From: Haloarcula halobia
GTDB taxonomy: Archaea; Halobacteriota; Halobacteria; Halobacteriales; Haloarculaceae
DNA: 64,000 nucleotides
Direction of reading: 5' to 3'
Assembly: GCF_029338255.1 (NCBI RefSeq)
Contig: NZ_CP119787.1
Span: forward strand, 2,356,001 to 2,420,000
The stretch's first letter is position 1, and each line of letters starts with the position of its first letter. Below, piece by piece: positions 49,572 through 58,908 of this stretch. A program made the translations under genes and the position numbers. The notes below the pieces were generated by a model. That model made no database searches. It had not been told where the DNA came from and saw nothing but the letters and a program-made list of their open reading frames with translations.

Positions 49572-49594
49572 GTATTGTTCCATTCACACAAAAC
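49572..49594. promoter_or_regulatory. trxA operator candidate: GTATTG-N11-CAAAAC
   Basis: One mismatch from the perfect dyad. It lies directly upstream of the AATTAAGG TATA-like box (49595) and about 33-55 bases before the thioredoxin ATG, the usual BRE-side operator place. Confidence 0.6.
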
Positions 49595-49626
49595 AATTAA
49601 GGGCGTCGGTCACCAAGTCTCGCTTG

Positions 49627-50034
49627 ATGAGCAACGACGAGTCACTCGATGAGATCCGAGAGAAGAAGCGACAGGAACTGCAGACCGGTACCGAAAACGA
49701 GTCTGGTGCGGCGTCACCGTCCGAACCGGTACAGATCAACTCGGTCGAGGAGCTGGACGAGGCGGTCGACGAATACGACATCGTCCTCACGGACTTCTAC
49801 GCGGACTGGTGTGGTCCGTGCAAGATGATAGCGCCGACCGTGGCGGAGATAGCCGCGGAGACGGACGTCGCCGTCGCCAAGGTAGACGTCGATGCCAACC
49901 AGCAACTCGCCGCCCAGTACGGGGTCCGCGGCGTCCCGACCCTGGTGCTGTTCGCCGACGGTCAACAGGTCGAAGAGGTTGTCGGGGTCAAGGGCAAGGA
50001 CGCGCTGCTGTCGCTCATCCAGCGATACCAGTGA
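49627..50034 (+). CDS. trxA: Thioredoxin
   Basis: Protein of 135 residues. A disordered charged head of about 30 residues precedes the thioredoxin domain with DFYADWCGPCKMIAPTVAEI (active site WCGPC) and the cis-proline loop VRGVPTLVLF. It reduces disulfides and, in sulfur metabolism, can release sulfide from persulfides. The promoter carries the dyad found at tusA and the rhodanese-lactamase gene, so it probably belongs to that regulon. The ATG at 49627 is preferred to TTG 49624. Confidence 0.95.
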   Translation: MSNDESLDEIREKKRQELQTGTENESGAASPSEPVQINSVEELDEAVDEYDIVLTDFYADWCGPCKMIAPTVAEIAAETDVAVAKVDVDANQQLAAQYGVRGVPTLVLFADGQQVEEVVGVKGKDALLSLIQRYQ

Positions 50035-50180
50035 CGTCGCCCGCCGGTCCGTGACAGCGTGACCGGTGCAATCCGTGCGGAACTCAGACCGACGTTGGTA
50101 GAGACCCGGCGGTAATTCAGAAGAGTCGATATGTCGGTCGCGGGCGACTGTCGGCCTGTCCCACCCGGGACAGCGACCAC

Positions 50181-50845
50181 ATGACTGCCCAGCGATCTAC
50201 CCAGCCAGCAGGGACGAGCAGGCGCGGTTTCCTGCTCGCCACCGGCGCCGTCGGCCTCGACGCGAGGGTCGCCCAATCTGACGGCCCGAACGGCACCCGC
50301 ACCTTCAGGGTGCGCATCGAGAACGGCTCCGGGGAATCGACGCTCCAGACGACCGACGGCGGGAAACCGGTCCCGCTCTCCCGGGCGGCCACGCCGTTCA
50401 CGCGCGCGACGGACCAATTTCAGCAGCGGCGCGTCCGCCACGCCCGTCGACGGCGACGGGCCTGCGCCCCTGTTCCCGGGCGAGCCCTACGAGTTCGCGG
50501 TCACGGCCACCCGGGGACGACCGACGCAGTACCTCTCGCTCGTGATCATGTCCGACCGGTCGAACGCCCTGTCCTACGCACTCGGCGTCGGGCCGTCGTG
50601 GCACTGTTCGATGGCACCGCCCCACTCGCCTGGAACGTGACCGGGCACTTGGGGCTCCGGGACGCGAGGACGGAGATAGACGAGGAACCCGGCGTCGGGG
50701 GCGACCAGGCCCCCCGACACCGTCGCGACGGCATCGGCCTGGTCGAGCGCGCACCGTCGCCCACGTCGACGCCGTCAACGGGTACGGGTACCCCGCGATG
50801 GACGCCGTTATCCAGGTCCAGATTACGCCGTCGGGTGAGGCCTGA
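50181..50845 (+). pseudogene. Decayed spondin-domain secreted protein gene
   Basis: The gene starts with a Tat signal (TSRRGFLLATGAVGL) and a sequence TFRVRIENGSGESTLQTTDG typical of spondin-N domain proteins. It then changes frame at least four times: near 50385 (to AVHARDGP), near 50415 (to FSSGASATPVDGDGPAPLFP and PYEFAVTATRGRP), near 50590 (to VVALFDGTAPLAWNVTGHLG) and near 50750 (to TVAHVDAVNGYGYP). It ends at TGA 50845. Each piece matches in order, so the loss is recent. It cannot make a full protein. Confidence 0.75.
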
Positions 50846-50942
50846 ACCGGGAACCGAGTCGGTCCCACCCGGTTGCTGGATGGGGCGAGGCGAGCGACGG
50901 GACCGACGGGCCCGACTCGCTCGCCCCGACGATTTCGGGTGC

Positions 50943-51053
50943 CTACTGCCAGTCGGTCAGGTCGACGAGACGGTCCGAGACCAGCCACTCGCCGGGCGCG
51001 TCGGTCGCCATCGAGACCGTGTCACCGACGACCTCGAACGTGGGCGTCTCCAT
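50943..51053 (-). CDS. 36-residue haloarchaeal protein
   Basis: The frame ATG to TAG encodes METPTFEVVGDTVSMATDAP then GEWLVSDRLVDLTDWQ. The product is acidic with a good haloarchaeal codon pattern and an ATAACGG box about 30 bases upstream. It resembles other very short haloarchaeal proteins that end near DWQ/DWC. The function is unknown. Confidence 0.5.
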   Translation of the reverse strand: METPTFEVVGDTVSMATDAPGEWLVSDRLVDLTDWQ

Positions 51054-51111
51054 ACTTCAGCCACGCTCTCGGAGCCGTTATCGGTGATACTTACCCTGTT
51101 CGGGCGGCCGG

Positions 51112-53946
51112 TCACCCCGACGCCCACGCGACCATCCGGCCGTAGACCGGGTCGGTCGACAGCGCGTCGGCGTCGCCCACGAGTACGAGGGACTTCTTCG
51201 CCCGCGTCAGCGCGACGTTGATGCGCCGGTAGTCCTCGAACAGCGGGCCGTCCAGCGCCCCGGTGGCGGTAAAGGAGACGACGATGACCTCCTTGCTCGA
51301 CCCCTGGAACCGGTCGACGGTGTCGACCGCGACGTCGGGGAGACGCCGGGAAATCTCCGAGACCTGCGCGCGGTAGGGCGCGATGACGCCGACGTCGGCC
51401 GCCTCGACGCCGGCCTCACGGTAGGCGGCGACCACGTCGGCGACGGCGTCGGCCTCCGTCGGGTTCGTGTTACCGACCTGCACGCCGTCGGGGTCCACGA
51501 ACGAGACGCGGTCGCGCAGGTGCGCCGGGAGCGCCTCGATCGAGGCGCCCGGCAGGTCGTCGATGCGCTGGCCGGCCACGTCGCCGTTCGCCGGGCGCAA
51601 CGCGCCGTCGTAGAACTCCTGTGAGGCGAAGGCCTGGATGTGCTGGGCCATCCGGTACTGCTTGTCGAGCATCACGCCGGCGTCCGGGTAGGTCTCGATG
51701 AGGCGTTCGAACAGCGACGTCGTCAGCGTCTCGTCCTCGGACTGGACGACCGGGGGGAGCTGCTGGTGGTCACCCACCAGGACGAACCGGTCGGCCAGGG
51801 TCGTCGCGGCCAGCGTCCCCGGTTCGGTGAGCTGACCGGCCTCGTCGACGACGGCGACGTCGAACGACTGGCTCTGGAGCGCCGTGCCGCCACAGGTCGC
51901 CGTCGTCGCGGCCACCACGTCAGCCGACTGGAGGCTGGCGGCACACTCGCCGGGGTCCCCGCTAGTCTCGAGGCGATACTTCTGCATGTCCTCGCGGACC
52001 CCGCTCTCGGTGCCCACGCGGACGACGTCGGTGAATCCCTGGTCCTCGAGGGCCTCGATGGCGTTGTCCACCGCGCGGTTGGTGAACGCCGACAGGAGGA
52101 CCCTGTCGCCGCGCCGCACGAGTGCCCGGACCATCCGGGCCAGCGTGTAGGTCTTGCCGGTGCCGGGCGGGCCGTGGACCAGCGCGAGGTCCTCGGCGCC
52201 AACGGCAAGCGAGACGGCCTCGTCTTGGGCGGCGTTGTTGTCGATAAACGTCTCCTCTGGCGGCTCGAAGCCTGGCTCGCGCCGGCCAAAGAGGACGTCT
52301 TTGGCCCCGGCGGACTGTTTCAGGAGCGCGTCGTGGAGCGCGTTCTGGAGGCGACTGGTGGTGAGTTCGGAGGGGTAGACGTCCAGGCGGCGCAGGTCCA
52401 GCGGTTCGTCGGCGGTGACGACGATCTCCTCGCCGCTCACGGCGTCGCCGTTCGCGCTATCCGAGGCGCGTTGCGCCTCGCCACCCAGTCGTTCGACGCG
52501 GGCGAGTTCGGCGTTGCCCGTCACGGGGTCGCCGTCGCTCGCGAGCACGAGGTTCCCCTCGCGTATCTTCGAGACAGCGCCGGTCCCGCGAGCGCGGAGT
52601 TCCCAGCGCCCGCCGTCGAGTTGTCGCCGACCCGTCGGTTCCAGGTCGACGAGCGCCCGGTCGTCGTCGGCCCGTTCCTCCGGGGTCTGCTCCCACAGTT
52701 TCGCGTATTCGCGGTGGACGGCCCGGCGTTCGGCCTCGATAGCCGCGTAGAACCGCTCGAAGTACTCCCGTTCCTCGTCGGGGATGGCGACGCCGACCTG
52801 GCCGGCCTTGGACTCCTGGTCGAGGCGGCCCGAGACGGCCATGCAGGTGTCCTGTTCGAAGCAGTACTCGCACTTGGCGTTGGCCTCGTATCCCGTGGGG
52901 ACGGCGGTGTCGTGTTCCATCGCGGCGATGGCGTTCCGGGTCCGGATCACGTAGTTCAGCAGGCCGGGGCCGATGGCGAACTCCTTCGCTGGCGAGAGGT
53001 CGCCGCTCTCCTCGTTGCGGTCGACGGCCGCGTTCTTCGTATAGAGGAGCGTCCCGGTGTTCGGGGCGGCCTCTATCGGAGTCTGGGAGCCGCCGTCGCC
53101 CGCCATCACCTCGCTTACGTCAAGCGAGTTCGCGGCGCGTTCGCCGAGCATCAGGGCGTAAGCCGTCGCCTGGATCTTGTCCTGGAAGCGCGGTTCGCGC
53201 TTGGTGTTCTTCCCGGTCTTCAGTTCGACGGGCATTCCCCGACGGACGGCGTCGGCCCGCCCCTTCATGCCGTAGCGTTCCGAGATGAGCGTCATCTCCG
53301 AGCGCCACTCGCTCTCCGCGGGACCGAAGTCCCGCGCCGAGCTGTCAGCGGCCGTCGCCGCTCCGTCGGGTTCCGTGAGCGTCCCCTGGTTCAGCCAGCC
53401 CTCGATGGCTTTCGCGTGGTCCCGGACGTCGCCGGCCACCTCGTCGGCCTCCCGACCCAGCAGGCCGATGTCCAGTCCCGCCTCCCTGACCTGCTCCTCG
53501 ATGGCCGTCTCGACGTCCTGGCCCCGCAGGAGGTCCCCGAACACCTCGTGGACCACGGTCCCCTTCACGAGCGGATAGGCGAGGTCGGCCCCGTCGAGTT
53601 TCCGCAGGTAGTACATCCGGGGACATTGGACCCACGCGCGAACGTCGGTCACGTCGACGAGGAAGTCCGGTTCGACGACGACGGCCGCGTCGCTGCCGAC
53701 CGAGTACTGCGTCTCGCCGCGGTAGGTCCGCTCGTCGGCGTCGTAGACGGCGATCTCCATCCCCGGCTCGACGACCGCGCCCGTCTCGGTCCACTTGCCC
53801 CACAGCGTGACCGTCATGGGTTCGCCGGCCCCCTGCTCGGGCCGCACCGTCACCTCACAGAGGTCGCTCTCGCCGTGGCTCGTCTGGACTGTCTTCGGGC
53901 CGTCGACGTCGACGACGACGCCCCGGAGGCCGTCGGCCCCGCTCAC
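51112..53946 (-). CDS. dna2: Dna2-like nuclease-helicase (RecB/Cas4 nuclease plus SF1 helicase)
   Basis: Protein of about 944 residues. An OB-like head (VVVDVDGPKTVQTSHGESDL) is followed by a RecB/Cas4-type nuclease with RADAVRRGMPVELKTGK (catalytic D-ExK) framed by the cysteines of VQCPRMYYLRK and KCEYCFEQDTC, which should bind a [4Fe-4S] cluster. The helicase has Walker A HGPPGTGKTYTLA, Walker B VVDEAGQL, DHQQLPPVV, and DRFQGSSKEVIVVS with a final NVALTRAKKSLVLVGD. This order matches Dna2, which processes flaps and ends in replication and repair. The start is uncertain: GTG 53946 is chosen over an upstream GTG at 54081 that overlaps its neighbour. Confidence 0.9.
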   Translation of the reverse strand: MSGADGLRGVVVDVDGPKTVQTSHGESDLCEVTVRPEQGAGEPMTVTLWGKWTETGAVVEPGMEIAVYDADERTYRGETQYSVGSDAAVVVEPDFLVDVTDVRAWVQCPRMYYLRKLDGADLAYPLVKGTVVHEVFGDLLRGQDVETAIEEQVREAGLDIGLLGREADEVAGDVRDHAKAIEGWLNQGTLTEPDGAATAADSSARDFGPAESEWRSEMTLISERYGMKGRADAVRRGMPVELKTGKNTKREPRFQDKIQATAYALMLGERAANSLDVSEVMAGDGGSQTPIEAAPNTGTLLYTKNAAVDRNEESGDLSPAKEFAIGPGLLNYVIRTRNAIAAMEHDTAVPTGYEANAKCEYCFEQDTCMAVSGRLDQESKAGQVGVAIPDEEREYFERFYAAIEAERRAVHREYAKLWEQTPEERADDDRALVDLEPTGRRQLDGGRWELRARGTGAVSKIREGNLVLASDGDPVTGNAELARVERLGGEAQRASDSANGDAVSGEEIVVTADEPLDLRRLDVYPSELTTSRLQNALHDALLKQSAGAKDVLFGRREPGFEPPEETFIDNNAAQDEAVSLAVGAEDLALVHGPPGTGKTYTLARMVRALVRRGDRVLLSAFTNRAVDNAIEALEDQGFTDVVRVGTESGVREDMQKYRLETSGDPGECAASLQSADVVAATTATCGGTALQSQSFDVAVVDEAGQLTEPGTLAATTLADRFVLVGDHQQLPPVVQSEDETLTTSLFERLIETYPDAGVMLDKQYRMAQHIQAFASQEFYDGALRPANGDVAGQRIDDLPGASIEALPAHLRDRVSFVDPDGVQVGNTNPTEADAVADVVAAYREAGVEAADVGVIAPYRAQVSEISRRLPDVAVDTVDRFQGSSKEVIVVSFTATGALDGPLFEDYRRINVALTRAKKSLVLVGDADALSTDPVYGRMVAWASG

Positions 53947-54046
53947 GGCCCGGCCTCCCGTCGGCGGCGAGCGCGACTCGCCGGTCCCTGACTCCCGTGC
54001 ACGCTCACGGGGACGGCGTCGATACCCAAAAGTCGTTCGCGCCCGC

Positions 54047-54427
54047 TCATTCCTCGGCGGCGCCGTCGTGGGCGTACTCACGGAGCGTCTCCAGGTCGAC
54101 GTCCGCGAGGACGGCCTCGCTGGTCGCCTCGAGCACGACGGGCGGCGCGACGCCCGCCTCGTGGGCCTCCACCCATCGAGGCACGCACAGACACCACGCG
54201 TCGCCAGGCTCCAGGCCCGGGAAGTCCAGTTCCGGGCGGGGCGTCACCAGGTCGTTCCCTCGTGCCTTGCTGAACTGGAGGAACTCGTCGGTCAGCACGG
54301 CACAGATCTCGTGGCGGCCCGGGTCCCGGGCCACCGGGTAGCAGTGGCCGTCGCGCATGAACCCCGTCATCGGGTCGGTCGAACAGGCCGCGAGGTCGCC
54401 GCCGAGGACGTTGGCTTCGCTCTCCAT
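54047..54427 (-). CDS. DUF2237 family protein
   Basis: Protein of 126 residues from the ATG at 54427, with a TTATACC box about 27 bases upstream. NVLGGDLAACSTDPMTGFMR and DGHCYPVARDPGRHEICAVL carry the cysteines of the family, and PELDFPGLEPGDAWCLCVPR completes the signature. The fold is a small beta-barrel and the role is unknown. It precedes dna2 on the same strand. Confidence 0.9.
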   Translation of the reverse strand: MESEANVLGGDLAACSTDPMTGFMRDGHCYPVARDPGRHEICAVLTDEFLQFSKARGNDLVTPRPELDFPGLEPGDAWCLCVPRWVEAHEAGVAPPVVLEATSEAVLADVDLETLREYAHDGAAEE

Positions 54428-54537
54428 GCGTCGAGTGGTCGGGGCCTCCGGTATAACGGTTCGGTACGGAGTGAAGGTGTAGCCGGTCGGTGAGACCGAT
54501 GGCTTCATTCTCGCGGGGACCCAACACGGACTTAACA

Positions 54538-55083
54538 ATGCGCGTTCGCGACTGGCAGGACATCATCGAAGACGTGATGGAGAGCAACGCCGACCCCGGT
54601 GGGTGGCGCGCCGTCGGCGGCGACCGCGCGAACGGCATCGGCGAGGACATCTACTTCGGCCACCCCGACTCCGGGGTCTACCAGATGAAGACCTACGCCA
54701 AGAACCCCTTCGAGGTCCAGGGGGTCGGCACGCGGGTCGCCCGGCGCGTCGACGACGACATCGAGCCCCTGTTCCCGGAGGAGGGGACCGGCATCTTCGG
54801 CGTCCAGCAGGGCATCGAGGACGAGGACGAGGCCGAGGAGAAGGTCGAGGACCTGGAGACGGTCCTCGAGACCCACGCCGACGCGCCGACCACGCCGCGC
54901 GCACTCATGGAAGACGTGCTCGACGCCGTAGACTCGCCGGCCTACGGCCCGATGGAGTTCGACCAGTACGACCGCCCCGAGCGGATGGAGGGGCTGACCG
55001 ACACGTTCGAGGAAGCCGAGGAACTGCTCGACGCGGAGTTCGAGGACGTCATCGACGAGGACGTCGACCGGGGGTTCTACTGA
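54538..55083 (+). CDS. Conserved acidic haloarchaeal protein of unknown function
   Basis: Protein of 181 residues from the ATG at 54538. MRVRDWQDIIEDVMESNADP opens it; GIGEDIYFGHPDSGVYQMKT and GVGTRVARRVDDDIEPLFPE are the most conserved-looking parts. Its last 80 residues are very acidic. The family is frequent in haloarchaea and no domain can be named. A small membrane-protein gene follows 16 bases later. Confidence 0.75.
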   Translation: MRVRDWQDIIEDVMESNADPGGWRAVGGDRANGIGEDIYFGHPDSGVYQMKTYAKNPFEVQGVGTRVARRVDDDIEPLFPEEGTGIFGVQQGIEDEDEAEEKVEDLETVLETHADAPTTPRALMEDVLDAVDSPAYGPMEFDQYDRPERMEGLTDTFEEAEELLDAEFEDVIDEDVDRGFY

Positions 55084-55099
55084 TGGCCGGAGGCCGCTG

Positions 55100-55432
55100 A
55101 TGGTCGGACCGTCCATCACCGACGCGGACCGCGAGCGGTTCCTCCTGTGGTTGAAGTTCGGGTTCGCGCTCCTGGTCGGCGGTTCGATGGCGATGGTGAC
55201 GGTGTACGGCGGCGCAGCACTGCCCGTCGTCACCGGCGTCTTCGTCGGGACGACTGCGCTCGGCGCGGTGTTCGCGTGGATCGCGATACCCGACAGCGTC
55301 GCGGGCCAGCCGTACGATACGCGCGAGCGGGGGCCGAAACCAGGCACCCGGACGCGGGCGCGCCGCGAGCGCGAGGCGACAGAGGCCGAACCGCGACGGG
55401 CCGACGGTGACGGCCGCGAGCGCAAGAACTGA
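55100..55432 (+). CDS. Small two-span membrane protein with charged tail
   Basis: Protein of 110 residues. Two hydrophobic helices (WLKFGFALLVGGSMAMVTVY; LPVVTGVFVGTTALGAVFAW) are followed by a 45-residue Arg/Glu-rich tail. It probably shares a transcript with the previous gene. The function is unknown. Confidence 0.7.
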   Translation: MVGPSITDADRERFLLWLKFGFALLVGGSMAMVTVYGGAALPVVTGVFVGTTALGAVFAWIAIPDSVAGQPYDTRERGPKPGTRTRARREREATEAEPRRADGDGRERKN

Positions 55433-55483
55433 GCGAACCGCACGCTCACGACGGGTCCCGGCAGTGAGAGCGGCGGCGAGGCG

Positions 55484-56926
55484 TCAGTCGTCCGCGGGCG
55501 TCGGACTCCCGCCGATCTCCGGGCGGACGACGTCGCGGTCGGTCGCCTCGCCCTCGATATCGTAGGGGTACTCGCCGGTGACACAGCCCAGACAGAGGTC
55601 GGCGCGGCTCTCGCCCAGCGCCGCCGCGATGGCGTCGATAGAGAGGTACGACAGCGTGTCGGCCTCGATGTCGTCGCGGATGTCCTCGACGGACTGGCCG
55701 GCCGCGATGAGCTCGTCGCGGGAGGCCATGTCGATACCCATGTAACACGGGGAGACGATGGGCGGCGAGCCGATGCGGACGTGGACCGCCTCCGCCCCGG
55801 CGTCTTTCAGCAGGGAGATGAGCTGTGTCGAGGTGGTCCCGCGCACGATCGAGTCGTCGATGATGGTGACCGACTTCCCCTCGATGGTCGACTTGATGGG
55901 GTTCAGTTTCAGGCGGACGGCGCGTTCGCGCTCGTCTTGGGTCGGCATGATGAACGTCCGGCCGACGTACCGGTTTTTCATCAGGCCCTCCGCGAACTCG
56001 ATGTCGGAGCCGTCGTCCTGGGCGGCCTCGGCGTACCCGGAGGCAAACGCCCGACCGGAGTCGGGCACCGGGAGGACGACGTCGGACTCGATGCCCGACT
56101 CCTCCCAGAGCTTGCGGCCGAGCTCCCGCCGAATCTCGTAGACCAGGTTCTCGTCGATAGTCGAGTCCGGTCGGGCGAAGTAGACGTGCTCGAAGAAGCA
56201 GTTGGCCGTCCGCTCCTGGTCGACGAGCTGGTAGGTGTCGAAGCCGGTTCCGTCGGGGTAGAGGACGACCAGTTCGCCGGGTTCGACGTCGCGGACGAGA
56301 TCGCCGTCCAGGGTGTCGATTGCCGCTGACTCGGAGGCGATGACGTAGCCGTCGTCCAGTTCGCCGATACAGAGCGGCCGGTTGCCCTCGGGGTCGCGGA
56401 CGCCGAGCACCGTCTCGTCGTGCATGATCGTCAGCGAGTACGACCCGTGGATGCGGTTCATCGTGCGCTTGACCGCGCGCACGAGGTCCTCCTCCAGCAG
56501 GTTCCGTGCGAGGTCGTGTGCGATGACTTCGGTGTCGCCGTCTGAGGTGAAAGCGTGACCCAGTTCGGCGAGTTCGTCGGCGATCTCGTCGGCGTTGACG
56601 AGGTTCCCGTTATGCGAGAGCCCCAGCGACCCGGACTTGAACGAGACCGAGAAGGGCTGGGCGCAACTGGAGTTGACGCTGCCCGCGGTCGGGTAGCGGA
56701 CGTGCCCGATACCGTTTGACCCGTTCAGCGATTCGAGGTCCGCCGGGGCGAACGCGTCACCGACCAGTCCCATCTCGACGTGGCTGTGTTGCTGGAAACC
56801 GTCGTGGGTGACGATGCCGGCCGACTCCTGGCCGCGGTGCTGGAGGGCATACAGAGAGTAGTAGAGCGGGCGGGCGGCACTTCGGTCCTGAAGAGAGATG
56901 CCGACGACGCCGCACTTTTCGTGCAT
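55484..56926 (-). CDS. purF: Amidophosphoribosyltransferase PurF
   Basis: Protein of 480 residues. Cys5 (MHEKCGVVGI) becomes the N-terminal nucleophile of the glutaminase after removal of MHEK. IGHVRYPTAGSVNSSCAQPF is the glutamine-site region, and SVTIIDDSIVRGTTSTQL the PRPP-binding loop. Late cysteines (LCLGCVTGEYP) match the Fe-S site of B. subtilis-type enzymes. It catalyses the first step of purine synthesis. It lies downstream of the Lsm-L37e pair on the same strand. Confidence 0.96.
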   Translation of the reverse strand: MHEKCGVVGISLQDRSAARPLYYSLYALQHRGQESAGIVTHDGFQQHSHVEMGLVGDAFAPADLESLNGSNGIGHVRYPTAGSVNSSCAQPFSVSFKSGSLGLSHNGNLVNADEIADELAELGHAFTSDGDTEVIAHDLARNLLEEDLVRAVKRTMNRIHGSYSLTIMHDETVLGVRDPEGNRPLCIGELDDGYVIASESAAIDTLDGDLVRDVEPGELVVLYPDGTGFDTYQLVDQERTANCFFEHVYFARPDSTIDENLVYEIRRELGRKLWEESGIESDVVLPVPDSGRAFASGYAEAAQDDGSDIEFAEGLMKNRYVGRTFIMPTQDERERAVRLKLNPIKSTIEGKSVTIIDDSIVRGTTSTQLISLLKDAGAEAVHVRIGSPPIVSPCYMGIDMASRDELIAAGQSVEDIRDDIEADTLSYLSIDAIAAALGESRADLCLGCVTGEYPYDIEGEATDRDVVRPEIGGSPTPADD

Positions 56927-56944
56927 TTGTGGGATGTCAGACCG

Positions 56945-57118
56945 TTACTCGCCGGCCTTTGACTGCCACTCGTAATCGCGTCGTTTCGCCGATTTGCCGA
57001 AGCCACACGACGCACAGACCTTCTTTTTCTTGTGATACGACTTTTCCCCACACCGGCGACACTTCACGTGTGTCGTGGTGTTTTTCTTACCCTGGCTCGG
57101 AGTTCCTGCACCAGTCAT
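56945..57118 (-). CDS. rpl37e: Large ribosomal subunit protein eL37
   Basis: Protein of 57 residues. [20 protein letters not shown] opens it and the zinc ribbon is [19 protein letters not shown], followed by [19 protein letters not shown]. Its ATG overlaps the Lsm stop as ATGA, the usual archaeal order Lsm-L37e. purF starts 18 bases after its stop, so all three may share a transcript. Confidence 0.93.
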   Translation of the reverse strand: MTGAGTPSQGKKNTTTHVKCRRCGEKSYHKKKKVCASCGFGKSAKRRDYEWQSKAGE

Positions 57119-57297
57119 GGATTAATCGAGACGACGTTATCCCCGCGTATAATCGTTGTGTCTTCGTCTTCGATGACCAGGTTCATGTGCTGGTCGTAGC
57201 CCGTCAGTTCGCCCTCGAATATCTCGCCCCCCTTCAGCTGTACGGTGACCTCTTCGCCCAGCGACGCTTCGAGTACGTCAAGCGGTCGTCCACTCAT
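57115..57297 (-). CDS. lsm: Sm-like (Lsm) RNA-binding protein
   Basis: Protein of 60 residues. Sm1 is [20 protein letters not shown] followed by HMNLVIED, and Sm2 is [10 protein letters not shown]. It forms a seven-membered ring that binds U-rich RNA and takes part in sRNA control and tRNA handling; Haloferax Lsm is the model. It is the first gene of the Lsm-L37e unit. Confidence 0.95.
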   Translation of the reverse strand: MSGRPLDVLEASLGEEVTVQLKGGEIFEGELTGYDQHMNLVIEDEDTTIIRGDNVVSINP

Positions 57298-57373
57298 GTT
57301 CGGTTGGGATAGTGATGGCCGCTTAAACGTACCGCTTGCTCGACCAGGCGAGGTCCGCGTCGACGCGGCGGCC

Positions 57374-58432
57374 TCAGACGTCGACGCTGAAGGGGGCGTA
57401 CGCCGCGGCGTCGGCCGCGAACCCGGCCACCAGGTCCGCGAGCGCGTCCAGGTCCGCCGGGTCGATGACCTCGACCGGCGTGTGCATGTAGCGGTTCGGG
57501 AGGCCGACGTTGACCGAGGGGACGCCGTCGCGGGAGGTGTAGAACGCGTCCGCGTCGGTGCCGGTCCGCGTGCCGGTGGCCTGCAGCTGGACGTCGATGC
57601 CCGCCGTCTCGCCGACCTCGCGGAGCGCGTCGACGACGACCGGGTGGTTCGCGCTCCCGCGGGCGACGACCGGCCCGCCGCCGAGCTCCACGCCGGTCGA
57701 GCGCTTGCCGGGCGACTCCGGGGCGTCGGTCGCGTGGGTCACGTCGATGGCAAGCGCCGCGTCGGGGGCGACGTCGAAGCCGACCATCTTCGCGCCCTGG
57801 AGTCCGACCTCCTCCTGGACCGTCGAGACGGCGTAGAGCGTCGCGTCGGTGCCGCGCTCGGCCGCCCGACGGAGCCCCTCGGCGGCCGCCCAGATACCGA
57901 TCCGGTTGTCCATCCCGCGGGCCGAGAGCCGCCCGTTTTCGAGGGAGCGAATCTCCTGGGAGAACGTCACCGGGTCCCCCCGGTCGACCAGGGCCGCCAC
58001 CTCGTCGCCGTCCGCTGCCCCGACGTCGACGTACTGCTCGCTGATCTCCGCGACGGCCTCGTCGTCGGGGTCGCGGAGGTGGATGGCCGTCTGCCCGACG
58101 ACGCCGGGGACCGGGCCGTCGGCCGTGTGTATCGTGACGTGCTGGCCGCGCGTGACCGTCTTGTCGGACCCGCCGATACGGCTCAGGCGCACGAACCCGT
58201 CGTCCGTGAGGTCGCGGACGATGAAGCCGATCTCGTCGCCGTGGCCCGCGAGCGCCACCGACATCTCGCCCCCGTCCAGTTTCGCCACCGCGTTGCCGTA
58301 GTCGTCGGTGTACACCTCGTCGGCGAACTCGGCGACGTAGTCGACCCAGACCCGCTGGCTGTTCGCCTCGTAGCCCGACGGCCCGGGCGTCTCCAGCAAC
58401 GACTCGAGGAACGCACGCTGTGGTTCGTCCAT
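57374..58432 (-). CDS. M42-family metallo-aminopeptidase (TET/deblocking type)
   Basis: Protein of 352 residues. LETPGPSGYE starts the family; zinc ligands sit in VALAGHGDEIGFIV, ARGMDNRIGIWAAAEGLRRA, VSTVQEEVGLQGAK and IDVTHATDAP, with a late NRYMHTPVEVIDPADL. These enzymes form dodecameric cages and trim peptides released by the proteasome. It converges with nothing and stands alone here. Confidence 0.93.
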   Translation of the reverse strand: MDEPQRAFLESLLETPGPSGYEANSQRVWVDYVAEFADEVYTDDYGNAVAKLDGGEMSVALAGHGDEIGFIVRDLTDDGFVRLSRIGGSDKTVTRGQHVTIHTADGPVPGVVGQTAIHLRDPDDEAVAEISEQYVDVGAADGDEVAALVDRGDPVTFSQEIRSLENGRLSARGMDNRIGIWAAAEGLRRAAERGTDATLYAVSTVQEEVGLQGAKMVGFDVAPDAALAIDVTHATDAPESPGKRSTGVELGGGPVVARGSANHPVVVDALREVGETAGIDVQLQATGTRTGTDADAFYTSRDGVPSVNVGLPNRYMHTPVEVIDPADLDALADLVAGFAADAAAYAPFSVDV

Positions 58433-58509
58433 GCCCGGCGTTGGACCCCGGACGTCATGAAAGGGCGGTACGGGGCAACCGATAAGGTCGACGGGGGAGA
58501 ACTGCCAGT

Positions 58510-58746
58510 ATGGTTGACGTTACGCTGTTCGAACTCCACCTCGAGGGGTCCCAGTTCACGGCCAACGCCCCCGACAGCGGGGTCGGCGGGGCCACAGAGA
58601 GCGACGAAGACACCGGGGAAGTCGCCGACGAGGGGACGGGTACCGTCCCCGTCGCCCTCCTCGCCGTGCTCGGGGTCGTCCTCGCGCTCGCGTCCGCGGT
58701 CGCCGCGAAGAAGATACTCGGCGGTGTGGACGAGGCGTCCGACTGA
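58510..58746 (+). CDS. Small membrane protein with acidic exposed part
   Basis: Protein of 78 residues. MVDVTLFELHLEGSQFTANA leads, an acidic linker (ESDEDTGEVADEGTG) follows, then one membrane helix (VPVALLAVLGVVLALASAVA) and a KKILGGVDE end. An ATAAGG box lies about 28 bases upstream. The function is unknown. Confidence 0.65.
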   Translation: MVDVTLFELHLEGSQFTANAPDSGVGGATESDEDTGEVADEGTGTVPVALLAVLGVVLALASAVAAKKILGGVDEASD

Positions 58747-58908
58747 CCGGACAGGGACGGCAGTTCTCCCGGCCCGGGCGACGACCAGTACCGGACGGTC
58801 CGTCGCGGAGCCACCGTCACCGTGGCGACGAGGGCGAGCGGTCGGCCTCCCTGTGAGCGACGCGAACCTGGCTGTTAATGCGGGTGGGCCCCAACAGCGA
58901 GCAGAGCC

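Noticed and set aside
51640-53991. Plus-strand open frame of 783 codons opposite the Dna2-like gene
   Set aside because: The minus strand holds nuclease and helicase motifs in order; the plus frame has none.
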